Positions 27,976 to 37,534 of a stretch of DNA of 64,000 nt are shown piece after piece; position 1 is the stretch's first letter; each line of letters starts with the position of its first letter. The position numbers and the translations under genes were made by a program. The notes under the pieces are model-generated. The model searched no databases, was not told where the DNA came from, and was given only the letters and a program-made list of their open reading frames with translations. Where the stretch lies: contig NZ_JAAAWN010000002.1 of the NCBI RefSeq assembly GCF_010500865.1, positions 209,466 to 273,465 of the forward strand. The letters are read 5' to 3'. The stretch is from Alteromonas profundi. GTDB lineage: Bacteria > Pseudomonadota > Gammaproteobacteria > Enterobacterales > Alteromonadaceae.

Positions 27976-28401
27976 TTATTCGCCGGCATCGCAGTTACCG
28001 TCGGTGCATTCGCCGTATAGGTAAAGACTGTGATGGGTTAGCTTAATGTTATGTTTCTTAGCTACCATCTCCTGGCGCTCTTCAATAACATCATCTTCAA
28101 ATTCAATTACTTTGCCACATTTTAAGCATACGAGATGATCGTGATGTTCTTTGTGACTGATTTCAAACACCGATTTGCCGCCTTCAAAATGATGGCGGTT
28201 AAGAATGCCGGCGTCGTCAAACTGGTTCAGTACACGGTACACCGTAGCTAAGCCAATTTCCTCACCTTGCTCAATCAGAATTTTATAAACATCTTCTGCA
28301 CTGATGTGTTGATTCTCAGGATCTTGCAATATCTGAAGAATTTTGAGACGCGGCAGGGTAACTTTAAGGCCTGCTTTTTTTAGCTCTTTGTTTTGATCCA
28401 T
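27976..28401 (-). CDS. fur: Ferric uptake regulator Fur
   Basis: 141 aa. An N-terminal winged helix (LKKAGLKVTLPRLKIL, IGLATVYRVLNQF) precedes a dimerisation domain with the histidine cluster HKEHHDH (83-89) and the zinc pair C92-x-x-C95. A second cysteine pair lies at C132 and C137 in CTDGNC. This gammaproteobacterial Fur represses iron-uptake genes when bound to ferrous iron. In E. coli fldA lies directly upstream of fur; here a chemoreceptor gene lies between them. I could not see a convincing Fur box in its leader. Confidence 0.97.
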   Translation of the reverse strand: MDQNKELKKAGLKVTLPRLKILQILQDPENQHISAEDVYKILIEQGEEIGLATVYRVLNQFDDAGILNRHHFEGGKSVFEISHKEHHDHLVCLKCGKVIEFEDDVIEERQEMVAKKHNIKLTHHSLYLYGECTDGNCDAGE

Positions 28402-28690
28402 ATCAACCTACTGAGAACAAAAGATTTAGTATTGCGGGTATTATAGGTAACTCATCAGGATTTAAAAGTAAAACCGTGAAATCTATTTCTACTCGGCGAA
28501 AAAATCGTCCACCCAAGGCGGCTATTAGCTTTGCTCCTTGCTGAGATGTGGACAAACCAGTTTGTAAGTGGTTATATTATATACAATAAAGCGAAATTAA
28601 TTCAAACTCACTACTCACTCTGTTAACATCTTATTAAAGTTTGTGCAACGCGGTTTAAATGTGCCCGTGGCGCGATAAGTTAAAAGCGCA

Positions 28691-30709
28691 ATGGAATCGC
28701 TTATGCAGTTAACAGTAGTAAATAAAATAAAAGTTGGCTTTGGTCTTTTTGGCTGTCTTCTCCTATTCACCAGTACCCTCTCATATATAGGGCTAAGCGA
28801 TATACGCGATTCAGCCGAAGACGTGGTAAAGCGCAAAATGCCTGTACAGACCCAAATGGTGCAGGTAAAAACCGATATTTTGTCATTATCCGTGGTTACC
28901 GCCACCGGTTATCATGAAGTGACACCTTCGTCTTTAGCCACCAATAAACACAAATTTGATAGCTTATCGGCGCTATTTATTGACGATCTCGACACGTTAA
29001 CGGCCTCACTTTCATCCGATCAGTTGGTGCAGCGCGCTGTTGAAGCAAGTCATGCCTATGTCACAAATAGCCGCGATATGTACGCATCACTGCAAGGAAA
29101 ACTGGCAACAGAGACGAAACTGCAAGATAAGTTGGCACAAGTGCTGCGGGCAGCCGATGAGGCAAGTGCGCTGATGTTAGATTTAACTTATATAGACGCT
29201 CAAGGCCCGAGTATCGAAACCCTTATCGGTGCGGGAACCAATATTGACAACAAATTGCTTACCATGAATGACTCTTTCAGTGAGCTGACTACCAACAATG
29301 ACGTAGACACAACAGCCACCATTGTAGAAGATCTCGAATATCAGTTAAGTAACCTTGCGGTAGATAAAGAGTATATAAACCGTTTAGTGGAAGATATAGA
29401 TGACGGTGGCACAGTGGCGGCTTTTAATCAGCAGTACTATAGCTTGCTTGCACTATTAAATAACGAAGATGGCTTGATAAGCTTGCAACAGCAAAAGTTA
29501 CACTACATCGGACAGGCGTTAGCTCAGCGCAAAAAAGCGAATGAGGCGCTGCAACTGGCGATCACCAATATAAATGCCTTATTTGAACGGGTGCAAAACG
29601 AGTCCATTGCTGGCCAATCGAATATCGTCGATACGGTAGAAAGCAATGTGATTAAAAACGTGGCCGTTGCTGCTGTTGGCTTATTTGGCGCAATCGCATT
29701 GGCTGTGATCTCCACCCGAAGTATATCGCGACCGCTAGATCGGATTAACCTTGGATTAAGCCAGCTAAGCAAGGGGGATTTGAGCCAAAAACTGCCCGAA
29801 GACGGCACTGATGAGTTTGCAGCACTGTCGGCAAAGGTTAATAGTTTAACTGAGAGCTTGCGTAGCCTAGTGGGAAACATCTTAGCGCAAGAAAAACGGC
29901 TCATAGAAATTACCAAAGAAAGCGTGGCGTTAGGCGAAAAAAGTTTATCTGATGTAGATGCTCAGCGCGAGCAGGTGAAACAAACGTCTACCAATACCCA
30001 ACACGTTCAAGACACAAGTCGAAGTAACCTTAGCCAGATTAACGAGGCGATGGAGGCGTTACATACGGTGACCGAACAAAGTGTGGATATCGGAAAACTG
30101 GTAGAACGGAATAGAAGTCAAGTTATTAATCAGGCCAAACAAGCTGATATCTCAGCCGACATAATTCATCGTCTCGATGAGAACTCTCGCAGTATTGGCA
30201 GTATATTAGATGTGATAAAAACCATAGCAGAACAAACCAACTTACTTGCACTAAATGCTGCCATTGAGGCCGCTCGAGCGGGAGAACAAGGAAGAGGGTT
30301 TGCGGTGGTGGCCGATGAAGTGCGAACCTTAGCAAACAGAACCCATGATTCGACTGAAGAAATTGAAACTATGATTGGTAATTTGCAAAAAGATGCCAGC
30401 GATGCCGTAAAAGCAATAAAAGAAGGCAGGGCACAAGCGCAAGAAGGCGTGGAAATTACCGAGCAAGTGGCAGAGCAGGTAGAAAGTATTGGCGTAATCA
30501 TCGACAGGTTAAGCCGTATTAATGAACATATTGTAAGCGACACCCGACAGCAAGATTTACTGTTGGCGGATGTGGCTAAAAGTTTAAGTACCATTGTTAA
30601 TCTGGCCGATTCAAGCGCGACCAGTACTCGTCAAGCGAATGAGTCTACCATGCTACTTGATGCACAAACGGAAAGCTTACGTAAAGCAGTAGAACGGTTT
30701 CAATTGTAA
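28691..30709 (+). CDS. Methyl-accepting chemotaxis protein
   Basis: 672 aa. Helix 1 (about 12-35), a large helical periplasmic sensor of about 285 residues, helix 2 (about 321-343), a HAMP domain with [21 protein letters not shown], and a long coiled-coil signalling domain whose tip near residue 510 reads [20 protein letters not shown]. The periplasmic domain has no Cache signature and looks like a helical bundle. Ligand unknown. A second in-frame ATG at 28703 is an alternative start (GGA is 7 nt upstream). There is no C-terminal CheR-binding pentapeptide. Confidence 0.94.
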   Translation: MESLMQLTVVNKIKVGFGLFGCLLLFTSTLSYIGLSDIRDSAEDVVKRKMPVQTQMVQVKTDILSLSVVTATGYHEVTPSSLATNKHKFDSLSALFIDDLDTLTASLSSDQLVQRAVEASHAYVTNSRDMYASLQGKLATETKLQDKLAQVLRAADEASALMLDLTYIDAQGPSIETLIGAGTNIDNKLLTMNDSFSELTTNNDVDTTATIVEDLEYQLSNLAVDKEYINRLVEDIDDGGTVAAFNQQYYSLLALLNNEDGLISLQQQKLHYIGQALAQRKKANEALQLAITNINALFERVQNESIAGQSNIVDTVESNVIKNVAVAAVGLFGAIALAVISTRSISRPLDRINLGLSQLSKGDLSQKLPEDGTDEFAALSAKVNSLTESLRSLVGNILAQEKRLIEITKESVALGEKSLSDVDAQREQVKQTSTNTQHVQDTSRSNLSQINEAMEALHTVTEQSVDIGKLVERNRSQVINQAKQADISADIIHRLDENSRSIGSILDVIKTIAEQTNLLALNAAIEAARAGEQGRGFAVVADEVRTLANRTHDSTEEIETMIGNLQKDASDAVKAIKEGRAQAQEGVEITEQVAEQVESIGVIIDRLSRINEHIVSDTRQQDLLLADVAKSLSTIVNLADSSATSTRQANESTMLLDAQTESLRKAVERFQL

Positions 30710-30775
30710 TAGTAGGCCTTAATTGTCAAAAAGTGTTCGCCATGCCTTTAACCGCAACGCTAACTTTATAGGCAC

Positions 30776-30813
30776 AAAAAAACCTCGCATTACTTTAGCA
30801 ATGCGAGGTTTTT
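30776..30813. terminator. Bidirectional terminator between chemoreceptor and fldA
   Basis: CCTCGCATT and AATGCGAGG form a 9-bp stem flanked by A- and T-runs, between two converging genes. Confidence 0.9.
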
Positions 30814-30827
30814 GTATCTAAACGTAT

Positions 30828-31352
30828 TTAGGCTAATTCGGCTAAGCAAAGCTCATCATGAATTTGCTTGCACCACGCTTTAACCCGGCTTTCAGTTAAT
30901 TCAGGCTGGCGATCTTCGTCAATACCAAGACCAACAAAGTGGTTGTCGTCTGCCATGCCCTTTGATGCTTCAAAGTCATAGCTTTCCGTAGGCCATTGAC
31001 CTACTAAAATAGCACCGCGTGCTTCAACAATATCGCGGATCATCCCCATGGCATCAAGGAAATACTCAGCGTAATCTTCCTGATCGCCACAACCGAAAAT
31101 AGCTACCAGCTTATCGTTAAAATCGATGTCTTCAAGTTCAGGAAAGAAGTCATCCCAATCGCACTGCGCTTCACCGTAGTACCACGTTGGGATGCCAAAG
31201 ATAAGCAGGTCAAATTCCGCAATATCTTCTTTACTGCTCTTGGCAATGTCTTTCACATCAATTAGCTGTTTACCCAATTCTTTTTGGATCATTTTCGCAA
31301 CATGTTCGGTATTACCGGTGTCACTACCGAAAAACAGGCCAACGCTTGCCAT
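30828..31352 (-). CDS. fldA: Flavodoxin
   Basis: 174 aa, close to E. coli FldA (176 aa) throughout: FMN phosphate loop GSDTGNTE, PTWYYGEAQCDWDDFFP around the isoalloxazine and CGDQEDYAEYF. This is a long-chain flavodoxin, an acidic one-electron carrier in the cytoplasm. It precedes the remaining chain of minus-strand genes shared with enterobacteria (fur, ybfF). Confidence 0.97.
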   Translation of the reverse strand: MASVGLFFGSDTGNTEHVAKMIQKELGKQLIDVKDIAKSSKEDIAEFDLLIFGIPTWYYGEAQCDWDDFFPELEDIDFNDKLVAIFGCGDQEDYAEYFLDAMGMIRDIVEARGAILVGQWPTESYDFEASKGMADDNHFVGLGIDEDRQPELTESRVKAWCKQIHDELCLAELA

Positions 31353-31378
31353 ATCAAACCTCTATTAATCGTTACTAA

Positions 31379-31597
31379 TTATACGCCTGAGCTTAACCAG
31401 AACCACTCGATAATGCCTTTGGCTAAAAAGCCAATGGCACCTAGCCCTAATACCCCGTATGTCACAACGCGGCCTACTAATGGCACGTTATTCTTGGTCA
31501 GTACGTCATGTACTGCAAAAGCCATCAATACAAATAGTATAAACAGCCCCCCGTACAACATGATGGACTCGATTAGCTCAAAGTTTTCTGCAAGCAT
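31379..31597 (-). CDS. DUF2788 small membrane protein
   Basis: 72 aa with two predicted membrane helices (about 14-30 and 43-63) and a short loop (TKNNVPLVGR) between them. It matches the DUF2788 type seen next to fldA in Alteromonas and relatives. Function unknown. It lies 26 bp upstream of fldA on the same strand, so the two are probably co-transcribed. Confidence 0.82.
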   Translation of the reverse strand: MLAENFELIESIMLYGGLFILFVLMAFAVHDVLTKNNVPLVGRVVTYGVLGLGAIGFLAKGIIEWFWLSSGV

Positions 31598-31734
31598 AGT
31601 GTTATTTACTCAAAAAATCTGGCGCAACTATATCACAGTATCTACGTGTAACGGAGTCCCAAAAGTTCAAAAATTGGTAATAATAGTCATTCGCATCTGA
31701 AAGTTGACGCAATGACTGATAAAAACCATTAACC

Positions 31735-32511
31735 TCAAATACTGTTTAGTGCGCGCTCGACTACCTTATTGAAGGCGGTGGGTTTTTCAGCATGCAGCCA
31801 ATGCCCAGTGCCATCGATAACGTGAGCCTTTGCGTTAGGGAAATATTTGCCGATAGCACTACGGTGAGATGCCGTAATGTAATCGGAGTCGGCCCCCTTA
31901 ATAAATAAGGTTACGCCACTAAATTGGCGATTGTCTTGAGGCCAATCAATAATATGTGAATAATGGTTAATTAAACCTTCTACGTTGAAGCGCCAGCGCC
32001 ATTTATCATCATCACCTTTATACAGGCTCTTTAATAAAAATTGACGCACACCCGGCTCTTTAATATACGCTGACATGGCTTTGTCGGCATCGCTTCTACC
32101 GTTAATTTCGCCCAGTGATACTGCCTGAAGCCCGTCGAATACCGCTTGGTGTCTATGGCCGTACGCAACAGGGGCAATATCGGCAACGATAAGAGCACTA
32201 ACCCGGTTTTCATGAAGCAATGCCAATCGCATGGCGACTTTACCACCGAGGGAATGGCCTAAAAACGCAGCGTTTTCAACCTTAAGGTTGTCAAGAATTG
32301 CAATAATACCCGATACTGCAGTGTCTAAATCAAAACCATCGCTCCAAGGCGACTCACCGTGATCGGGTAAATCCACACTAATGATATTGTGGCTATTCTC
32401 AAAATGGCGTCGTACAACGGATAAATTATCCGCACTGCCAAAAAGCCCATGTATTAATACCAACCAGGGAGATTCTAACGAGGCAGAGGATAATTTGTAA
32501 TGCAATGACAT
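31735..32511 (-). CDS. ybfF: YbfF-like alpha/beta-hydrolase (esterase)
   Basis: 258 aa from the ATG at 32511, which has an AGG 6-7 nt upstream; the ATG at 32529 has none. Oxyanion loop HGLFGSADN, nucleophile elbow GHSLGGK, an acid in the GADSDYI region and the terminal GTGHWLHAEKP with the catalytic His complete the triad. E. coli YbfF is an acyl-CoA/ester hydrolase in the same neighbourhood (fldA, fur). Substrate here is unknown. Confidence 0.9.
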   Translation of the reverse strand: MSLHYKLSSASLESPWLVLIHGLFGSADNLSVVRRHFENSHNIISVDLPDHGESPWSDGFDLDTAVSGIIAILDNLKVENAAFLGHSLGGKVAMRLALLHENRVSALIVADIAPVAYGHRHQAVFDGLQAVSLGEINGRSDADKAMSAYIKEPGVRQFLLKSLYKGDDDKWRWRFNVEGLINHYSHIIDWPQDNRQFSGVTLFIKGADSDYITASHRSAIGKYFPNAKAHVIDGTGHWLHAEKPTAFNKVVERALNSI

Positions 32512-32623
32512 GTCATACCTAAAAAGCAATTGAATGAAATGAACATGGGGCAGTGGTGGGAAAAATCAAGGTTAAAGGCTAGGGGATATTAGCCTTTAAC
32601 CCTACGCGTGCTTTATCGCGCGC

Positions 32624-33025
32624 TTATTTTTCGATAGCAAAATCGCTTAGCGATTTACCGCTATCTAACGCATCTTTGTATACGCGAGGCATACGACCAA
32701 TGCCTGTCCATGGGTGAACATCGCCATTGCTGTCTGTTAATTTATATTTAACAGGGCGCTTTTTACCGGTTTTTTTAGGCGCATCTGACTGTAGCGCTTG
32801 AAGGTCTTCTACATTTAGACCTGCTTCTTCCATTTGTTTCTTAATTGCCGCAAGTTTTTCGCGCTTTTCTATCTCAGCTTGCTCTTCTTGCTTCGCCTTT
32901 TCTTTTCGTTTTTCAACGATACTGGCTAATTTGTCTTGAACTGTTTCCAATTCTTCAATGCTTAATTCCTTTACTGCACCTTGTAAACGTCTTCCGTGGG
33001 TTAAAATATCTAAAAAATCGCTCAT
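32624..33025 (-). CDS. H-NS family nucleoid protein
   Basis: 133 aa. The N-terminal helical dimerisation part (to about residue 80) has a long Lys/Glu coiled coil. The C-terminal DNA-binding domain has the short AT-minor-groove loop TGIGRMPRVY, matching the TGQGRTP motif of H-NS. H-NS proteins bind and silence AT-rich DNA. It is monocistronic with its own ribosome site (AAGGTTAATAA). Confidence 0.9.
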   Translation of the reverse strand: MSDFLDILTHGRRLQGAVKELSIEELETVQDKLASIVEKRKEKAKQEEQAEIEKREKLAAIKKQMEEAGLNVEDLQALQSDAPKKTGKKRPVKYKLTDSNGDVHPWTGIGRMPRVYKDALDSGKSLSDFAIEK

Positions 33026-33087
33026 TTATTAACCTTTCGTTTGTCAGTGAATTAATTTTGAAGATAATAGTTAACTTTTAGGTAAAA

Positions 33088-33112
33088 AAAAAGCGGAGAA
33101 CGTCCGCTTTTT
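33088..33112 (-). terminator. Terminator of the ETF-QO gene
   Basis: AAAAAGCGGA pairs with TCCGCTTTTT around a short loop, 27-51 bp downstream of the ETF-QO stop on the minus strand. Confidence 0.87.
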
Positions 33113-33138
33113 AATTTAGTGCGATAATTAACATTAAT

Positions 33139-34788
33139 TTACATGTTTGGGTAATTGGGTCCACCTGCACCTTCTGGCACCACCCATCGTATATTTTGCG
33201 ACGGATCTTTAATATCGCAAGTTTTACAATGAACACAGTTTTGAGCATTTATTTGAAAACGTTTATTGCCTTCTTCTTCGATAATTTCATATACGCCGGC
33301 AGGGCAATAGCGCTGAGCTGGTTCTGCGTATTTCGGCAAATTAACAGTAAGAGGAATTTCAGCATCTTTCAATTGTAAGTGACAAGGCTGATCTTCTTCA
33401 TGGTTTGTATTTGATAAGAATACCGAAGATAATTTATCAAAGCTTAATACCCCGTCAGGTTTTGGGTAAGAAATCTCTTTTGCATTATCTGCCAAATTTA
33501 GCTGTGCGTAATCTTTATGTTCATCTTTCATTGTAAAGAACATATTGCCGTTAAAGAAATTCTGCTCTAGCGTATTAAATGCGCCGCCCCAGAAATTCCC
33601 CAATTTATGAATGGCTGGACCGAAATTCCGAGAACGAAATAATTCATCGTAAAGCCATGATTCTTTGAACTTATCGGTAAAGCTAGTTAATTCTACTTGA
33701 GGCGATTCTGCATTTTCAGCCAATGCCTCTATAATAGATTCGGCGGCTAGCATGCCTGATTTCATGGCAGTGTGATTACCTTTAATTTTGGCGAAATTCA
33801 ACGTGCCTGCTTCGCATCCAACTAATAAACCGCCGGGGAAAGTCATTTTTGGCAGTGAATTAAAGCCACCTTTGGCAATTGCGCGCGCACCATAAGAGAC
33901 CCTTTTTCCCCCTTCTAAATACTGTTTAAAGACAGGGTGATGTTTAAGTTGTTGAAATTCATCAAAGGGGCTCAAATAGGGGTTTTCGTAGTTAAGATCC
34001 ACAATTAAACCAACAAAAACCTGGTTGTCTTCTGCATGGTATAAATAGCTACCCCCGGTGGCGTCTTTAAGTGGCCAACCTGCGCTATGTACTACTAAAC
34101 CCGGTTGGTGCTTAGCGGGGTCGATATCCCAAATTTCTTTGAAACCAATAGCGTAATGTTGAGGTGAGGCTTCTTTGTCTAAATTAAAGTGCGCAATTAA
34201 CTCTTTGCCTAAATGACCTCGACAGCCCTCAGCAAACACTGTGTACTTAGCGCGTAACTCCATGCCAGGCATGTAGCCGTCTTTGTGCTCGCCATTCTCA
34301 CCTACGCCCATATCGCCGGTAATTACGCCGCCTACGCTACCGTCTTCGTTATAAATAACTTCTGCCGCCGCAAAACCCGGGAATACCTCAACACCTAACT
34401 GCTCAGCTTGTTCTGCTAACCATCGACACACGTTGCCCATAGAAACAATATAGTTGCCACCATTGTGCATGGTTTTCGGGGTTATGCTATTGGGTAACCG
34501 TTTTGATGATGATTCATCATTCAGCAAATAAATATGATCTTCAGTCACTGGCGTGTTCAGTGGTGCGCCCTTTTCCTTCCAATCTGGGAAAAGCTCATTC
34601 ATGGCTCGGGGTTCAAAAACTGCGCCTGAGAGGATATGTGCACCTACTTCAGAGCCTTTTTCCACTACACAGACCATTAGCTCTTGGTCGTTTTCATTGG
34701 CCAGTTGCATCAGTCTGCAAGCGGTTGATAGTCCAGCTGGGCCGGCACCGACGATGACTACATCAAACTCCATCGATTCTCGTTCCAC
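33139..34788 (-). CDS. Electron-transfer-flavoprotein:ubiquinone oxidoreductase
   Basis: 549 aa from a GTG with an ideal AAGGAG 6 nt upstream. FAD-binding GAGPAG near residue 15, the conserved middle, and the C-terminal ferredoxin-like 4Fe-4S region with CPAGVYE and NCVHCKTCDIKDP. It takes electrons from reduced ETF and passes them to ubiquinone on the inner membrane. It is divergent from etfBA and surely works with them, serving acyl-CoA dehydrogenases such as the one at 46 kb. NCBI-style symbols vary (etfD, fixC), so none is given. Confidence 0.96.
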   Translation of the reverse strand: MERESMEFDVVIVGAGPAGLSTACRLMQLANENDQELMVCVVEKGSEVGAHILSGAVFEPRAMNELFPDWKEKGAPLNTPVTEDHIYLLNDESSSKRLPNSITPKTMHNGGNYIVSMGNVCRWLAEQAEQLGVEVFPGFAAAEVIYNEDGSVGGVITGDMGVGENGEHKDGYMPGMELRAKYTVFAEGCRGHLGKELIAHFNLDKEASPQHYAIGFKEIWDIDPAKHQPGLVVHSAGWPLKDATGGSYLYHAEDNQVFVGLIVDLNYENPYLSPFDEFQQLKHHPVFKQYLEGGKRVSYGARAIAKGGFNSLPKMTFPGGLLVGCEAGTLNFAKIKGNHTAMKSGMLAAESIIEALAENAESPQVELTSFTDKFKESWLYDELFRSRNFGPAIHKLGNFWGGAFNTLEQNFFNGNMFFTMKDEHKDYAQLNLADNAKEISYPKPDGVLSFDKLSSVFLSNTNHEEDQPCHLQLKDAEIPLTVNLPKYAEPAQRYCPAGVYEIIEEEGNKRFQINAQNCVHCKTCDIKDPSQNIRWVVPEGAGGPNYPNM

Positions 34789-34893
34789 GGGAGGCTCCTT
34801 ATGTTCATTTTTTTATAGTGCACTATTGATGAAACAAATAATGCGAGGTGTCAAAAACATGTAAATTAATTGTCGCCTTGAAAGGTAATCCAG

Positions 34894-34911
34894 GTTGACG
34901 TTTACGTCAAC
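34894..34911. promoter_or_regulatory. 18-bp operator-like palindrome, site 1 of the ETF region
   Basis: GTTGACGT-TT-ACGTCAAC is a perfect palindrome with 8-bp arms. The core ACGTTTACGT recurs exactly 32 bp downstream. From memory it resembles operators proposed for the MerR-family regulator LiuR, which controls branched-chain amino acid catabolism and ETF genes; I could not verify this. Confidence 0.7.
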
Positions 34912-34929
34912 AGTAAGTACATTGCAAGG

Positions 34930-34947
34930 ACGTTTACGTTAACGTTA
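34930..34947. promoter_or_regulatory. Second copy of the ETF operator core
   Basis: ACGTTTACGT (34930-34939) repeats the core of site 1 at a centre-to-centre distance of 32 bp, three helical turns, and runs into a second overlapping palindrome GTTAACGTTAAC. Confidence 0.65.
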
Positions 34948-35163
34948 ACTCGTCGCATTTTTTATACGTAGGTAAAAATGGTGTTAACGATGATTACGGT
35001 ATAGCCTTTATATTAGCTCTACAGGGTTATAAAAATTAACGTAGTAAATATTGTTAAAGTTTCCGAATGCGTGGTGAGGTAAGGCGAATTCTTGGACACT
35101 AGCAACTCTCGCTAGGCAAGGTATTGGCACTACACACCGACGAACTCAACAATTGAGGTAAAT

Positions 35164-35916
35164 ATGAAAATACTCGTACCGGTCAAGCGCGCGATTGACT
35201 ACAACGTAAAGGTAAGGGTGAAAGCCGACAATTCTGGCGTTGATCTTACCAATGCAAAAATGGCCATTAACCCTTTTTGTGAAATTGCCGTGGAAGAAGC
35301 GGTGAGATTGAAAGAGAAAGGCGTGGCCAGCGAAATCGTTGTGGTGTCTATTGGTGATAAGAGTTGCCAAGAGCAGATCCGTACAGCTTTGGCACTAGGC
35401 GCTGATCGCGGCATCCAAATAGACACTGACCAAAATTTAGATTCGCTGCAAGTGGCTAAGTTGCTCGCCAAAGTGGTAGAAGAAGAACAACCACAATTGG
35501 TTATTTTGGGCAAACAAAGTATCGATTCTGACAATAACCAAACTGGCCAAATGCTAGCTGCATTAACGGGCATGGGGCAGGGAACCTTCGCATCTGAAGT
35601 TACAGTGGAAGGTGATAAAGTTAACGTTACACGTGAAATTGATGGCGGTTTGCAAACCGTAGCGCTTTCACTGCCAGCGGTAGTAACCACAGACCTACGT
35701 CTTAACGAGCCGCGCTACGCATCTTTGCCGAATATTATGAAGGCAAAACGTAAGCCTCTAGATGTGAAATCAGCCGCTGATTTTGGGGTAGAACTAACGT
35801 CAAATGTGAGCGTATTAAAAGTGACCCCACCTGCACAACGTGAGGGTGGTGTTAAAGTGGCCGACGTGGCTGAGTTGGTAGATAAACTTAAAAATGAAGC
35901 GAAGGTGATCTCATGA
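35164..35916 (+). CDS. etfB: Electron transfer flavoprotein beta subunit
   Basis: 250 aa. Starts [20 protein letters not shown]; family segments [32 protein letters not shown] and [25 protein letters not shown] are present. It forms the FAD/AMP heterodimer with EtfA and accepts electrons from acyl-CoA dehydrogenases. The gene has a GAGG site upstream and overlaps etfA by 4 bp (ATGA). Confidence 0.96.
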   Translation: MKILVPVKRAIDYNVKVRVKADNSGVDLTNAKMAINPFCEIAVEEAVRLKEKGVASEIVVVSIGDKSCQEQIRTALALGADRGIQIDTDQNLDSLQVAKLLAKVVEEEQPQLVILGKQSIDSDNNQTGQMLAALTGMGQGTFASEVTVEGDKVNVTREIDGGLQTVALSLPAVVTTDLRLNEPRYASLPNIMKAKRKPLDVKSAADFGVELTSNVSVLKVTPPAQREGGVKVADVAELVDKLKNEAKVIS

Positions 35917-36839
35917 CAGTGCTTGTATACGCAGAACATGATAACGCGACGTTAAAAACAGAAACCAACAAGCTCGTTCATGCTGCAAAACAAATGGGCG
36001 GTGACATTCACGTGTTAGTTGCGGGTGAAGGCTGCGATGCGGTGGCGAAAAGCGCTGGCGACATCGAAGGCGTTAGCAAAGTGTTGGTGGCAGATAATGC
36101 GGCCTATAAGTACCAGTTGGCAGAGAACGTAGCTGATTTAGTGGTAGAAATGGCAGCAGATTACAGCCATTTGGTGGCGGCGGCCACGACCACGGGTAAA
36201 AACTTTATGCCACGCGTGGCGGCTTTACTTGATGTGGCGCAAATCTCTGACATTATTGATGTTGAAAGCGAAGATACCTTTGTACGGCCTATTTATGCGG
36301 GTAATGCTATTGCCACCGTGCAGTCCAGCGATAGCAAAAAAGTGCTTACGGTTCGCGCAGCCTCATTCGACGCCGCGCCAACCGGAGGAAGTGCTGAAAT
36401 CGTCGCCGTTGATACAGTGAAAAGCAGTGACAAAGCCGAATTTGTTTCTGAGTCTCTCACAGAATCTGAGCGTCCTGAGCTTACTGCTGCGGAAGTAGTT
36501 ATTTCCGGCGGTCGCGGTATGCAAAATGGCGAGAACTTCAAACTACTTGAAGGCATTGCTGATAAGTTAGGCGCAGCAATGGGCGCATCCCGGGCTGCTG
36601 TAGACGCTGGCTTTGTTCCAAACGATATGCAAGTAGGACAAACCGGTAAAATTGTAGCGCCACAGCTTTATATAGCGGTTGGTATCTCAGGTGCCATTCA
36701 GCATTTAGCCGGAATGAAAGACTCAAAAGTCATTGTTGCTATCAATAAAGACGAAGAAGCGCCCATTTTCCAAGTGGCGGATTATGGCTTAGTGGGTGAT
36801 TTATTTGACGTACTTCCAGAACTAGAAAAAAGTTTGTAA
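35913..36839 (+). CDS. etfA: Electron transfer flavoprotein alpha subunit
   Basis: 308 aa. The C-terminal FAD domain is clear: the [11 protein letters not shown] stretch, [34 protein letters not shown] and [12 protein letters not shown]. The start overlaps the etfB stop. A strong terminator follows 14 bp after the stop. Confidence 0.96.
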   Translation: MTVLVYAEHDNATLKTETNKLVHAAKQMGGDIHVLVAGEGCDAVAKSAGDIEGVSKVLVADNAAYKYQLAENVADLVVEMAADYSHLVAAATTTGKNFMPRVAALLDVAQISDIIDVESEDTFVRPIYAGNAIATVQSSDSKKVLTVRAASFDAAPTGGSAEIVAVDTVKSSDKAEFVSESLTESERPELTAAEVVISGGRGMQNGENFKLLEGIADKLGAAMGASRAAVDAGFVPNDMQVGQTGKIVAPQLYIAVGISGAIQHLAGMKDSKVIVAINKDEEAPIFQVADYGLVGDLFDVLPELEKSL

Positions 36840-36852
36840 GCGGTACTCAACG

Positions 36853-36882
36853 AAAAAAGGCTGCGTGTGCAGCCTTTTTTTT
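36853..36882. terminator. Terminator after etfA, also usable by the converging CBM48 gene
   Basis: AAAAAAGGCTGC pairs with GCAGCCTTTTTT around a GTGT loop. Confidence 0.92.
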
Positions 36883-36891
36883 GGGCGCTAT

Positions 36892-37200
36892 TTACACGCG
36901 CACCACAGAATTGTCTTCAAGGCTTATCGGTGAAGGCTGATAGTCATCGGCTGCCCAATCATTTGCCCATGTTTTGCCATCAAGTAGGTAACGAAAGTGA
37001 TATTCATGGTCTTTTTCTAAATTGACCGTTGACGTGAAGTCGCCGCTTTTAAGGCGTTTCATTTCGATAGGTTCCTTATCCCATTGAGTAAAGTCACCAA
37101 CAAGCTTGGCTTCAGCTGCATTTTCAGCCTCCTCTGCATTTATGCGAAACGTCACTTTACAAACGGGCTTTGATTTGAGGTATTGTTTTTTGATGCTCAT
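36892..37200 (-). CDS. Small isoamylase-N/CBM48 (glycogen-binding-like) domain protein
   Basis: 102 aa, a single early-set beta-sandwich. KVTFRINAEEAENAAEAKLVG, DFTQWDKEPIEM, the YHFRYLLDGKTWANDW segment and the Pro-rich end match the CBM48/AMPK glycogen-binding fold found alone in many gammaproteobacteria. The conserved Trp residues fit a carbohydrate platform, but no enzyme domain is attached and no glycogen gene is near. Function unknown. Confidence 0.82.
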   Translation of the reverse strand: MSIKKQYLKSKPVCKVTFRINAEEAENAAEAKLVGDFTQWDKEPIEMKRLKSGDFTSTVNLEKDHEYHFRYLLDGKTWANDWAADDYQPSPISLEDNSVVRV

Positions 37201-37534
37201 AACTGGTTATCCCATTACTGTAGCGAATGCTTGATTTGGATACGGATCGTCTTCGCGATTCCGTTTAAATAATCAACTATTGTTGGGTAATTATCAATCA
37301 TGAACTTGTATAATCGTAAATTATTTTCTCAAACTATTGACGAGAGGGTATAGTCTTTCGTCGATACACAAATTTTAACAATCAAAAGCAAGCACTAAAA
37401 TTAGAAAGCCATTACACTGGCACTTATAAAAAAATAAAGATATTTGCTCGTGCCAACGCGCAGTTCAGATTGCACAGTTAGTTCTTTGTAGGACGGATTT
37501 CGCGTGGGGTAAAAGCGTTTTACAGGGATCATTA
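37201..37534. other. Intergenic region before the second RND operon
   Basis: 334 bp without a gene. A TATAAT at 37309-37314 may be a promoter element; a loosely palindromic segment GACGA...TCGTC lies near 37338-37361. Nothing decisive is visible. Confidence 0.4.

Larger units (their letters stand above)
34789..35163. other. Shared control region of ETF-QO and etfBA
   Basis: 375 bp with no gene. It holds the two operator-like sites at 34894-34911 and 34930-34939, and a long untranslated stretch before etfB. Promoter hexamers could not be fixed confidently. Confidence 0.6.

Noticed and set aside
28635..28690. Sigma-28 type promoter before the chemoreceptor
   Set aside because: TAAAGTTT at 28635 and CGCGATAA at 28671 look suggestive, but the spacing (28 bp instead of about 11) is wrong.
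28402..28690. Fur box in the fur leader
   Set aside because: No 19-bp GATAATGATAATCATTATC-like sequence with acceptable match was found.
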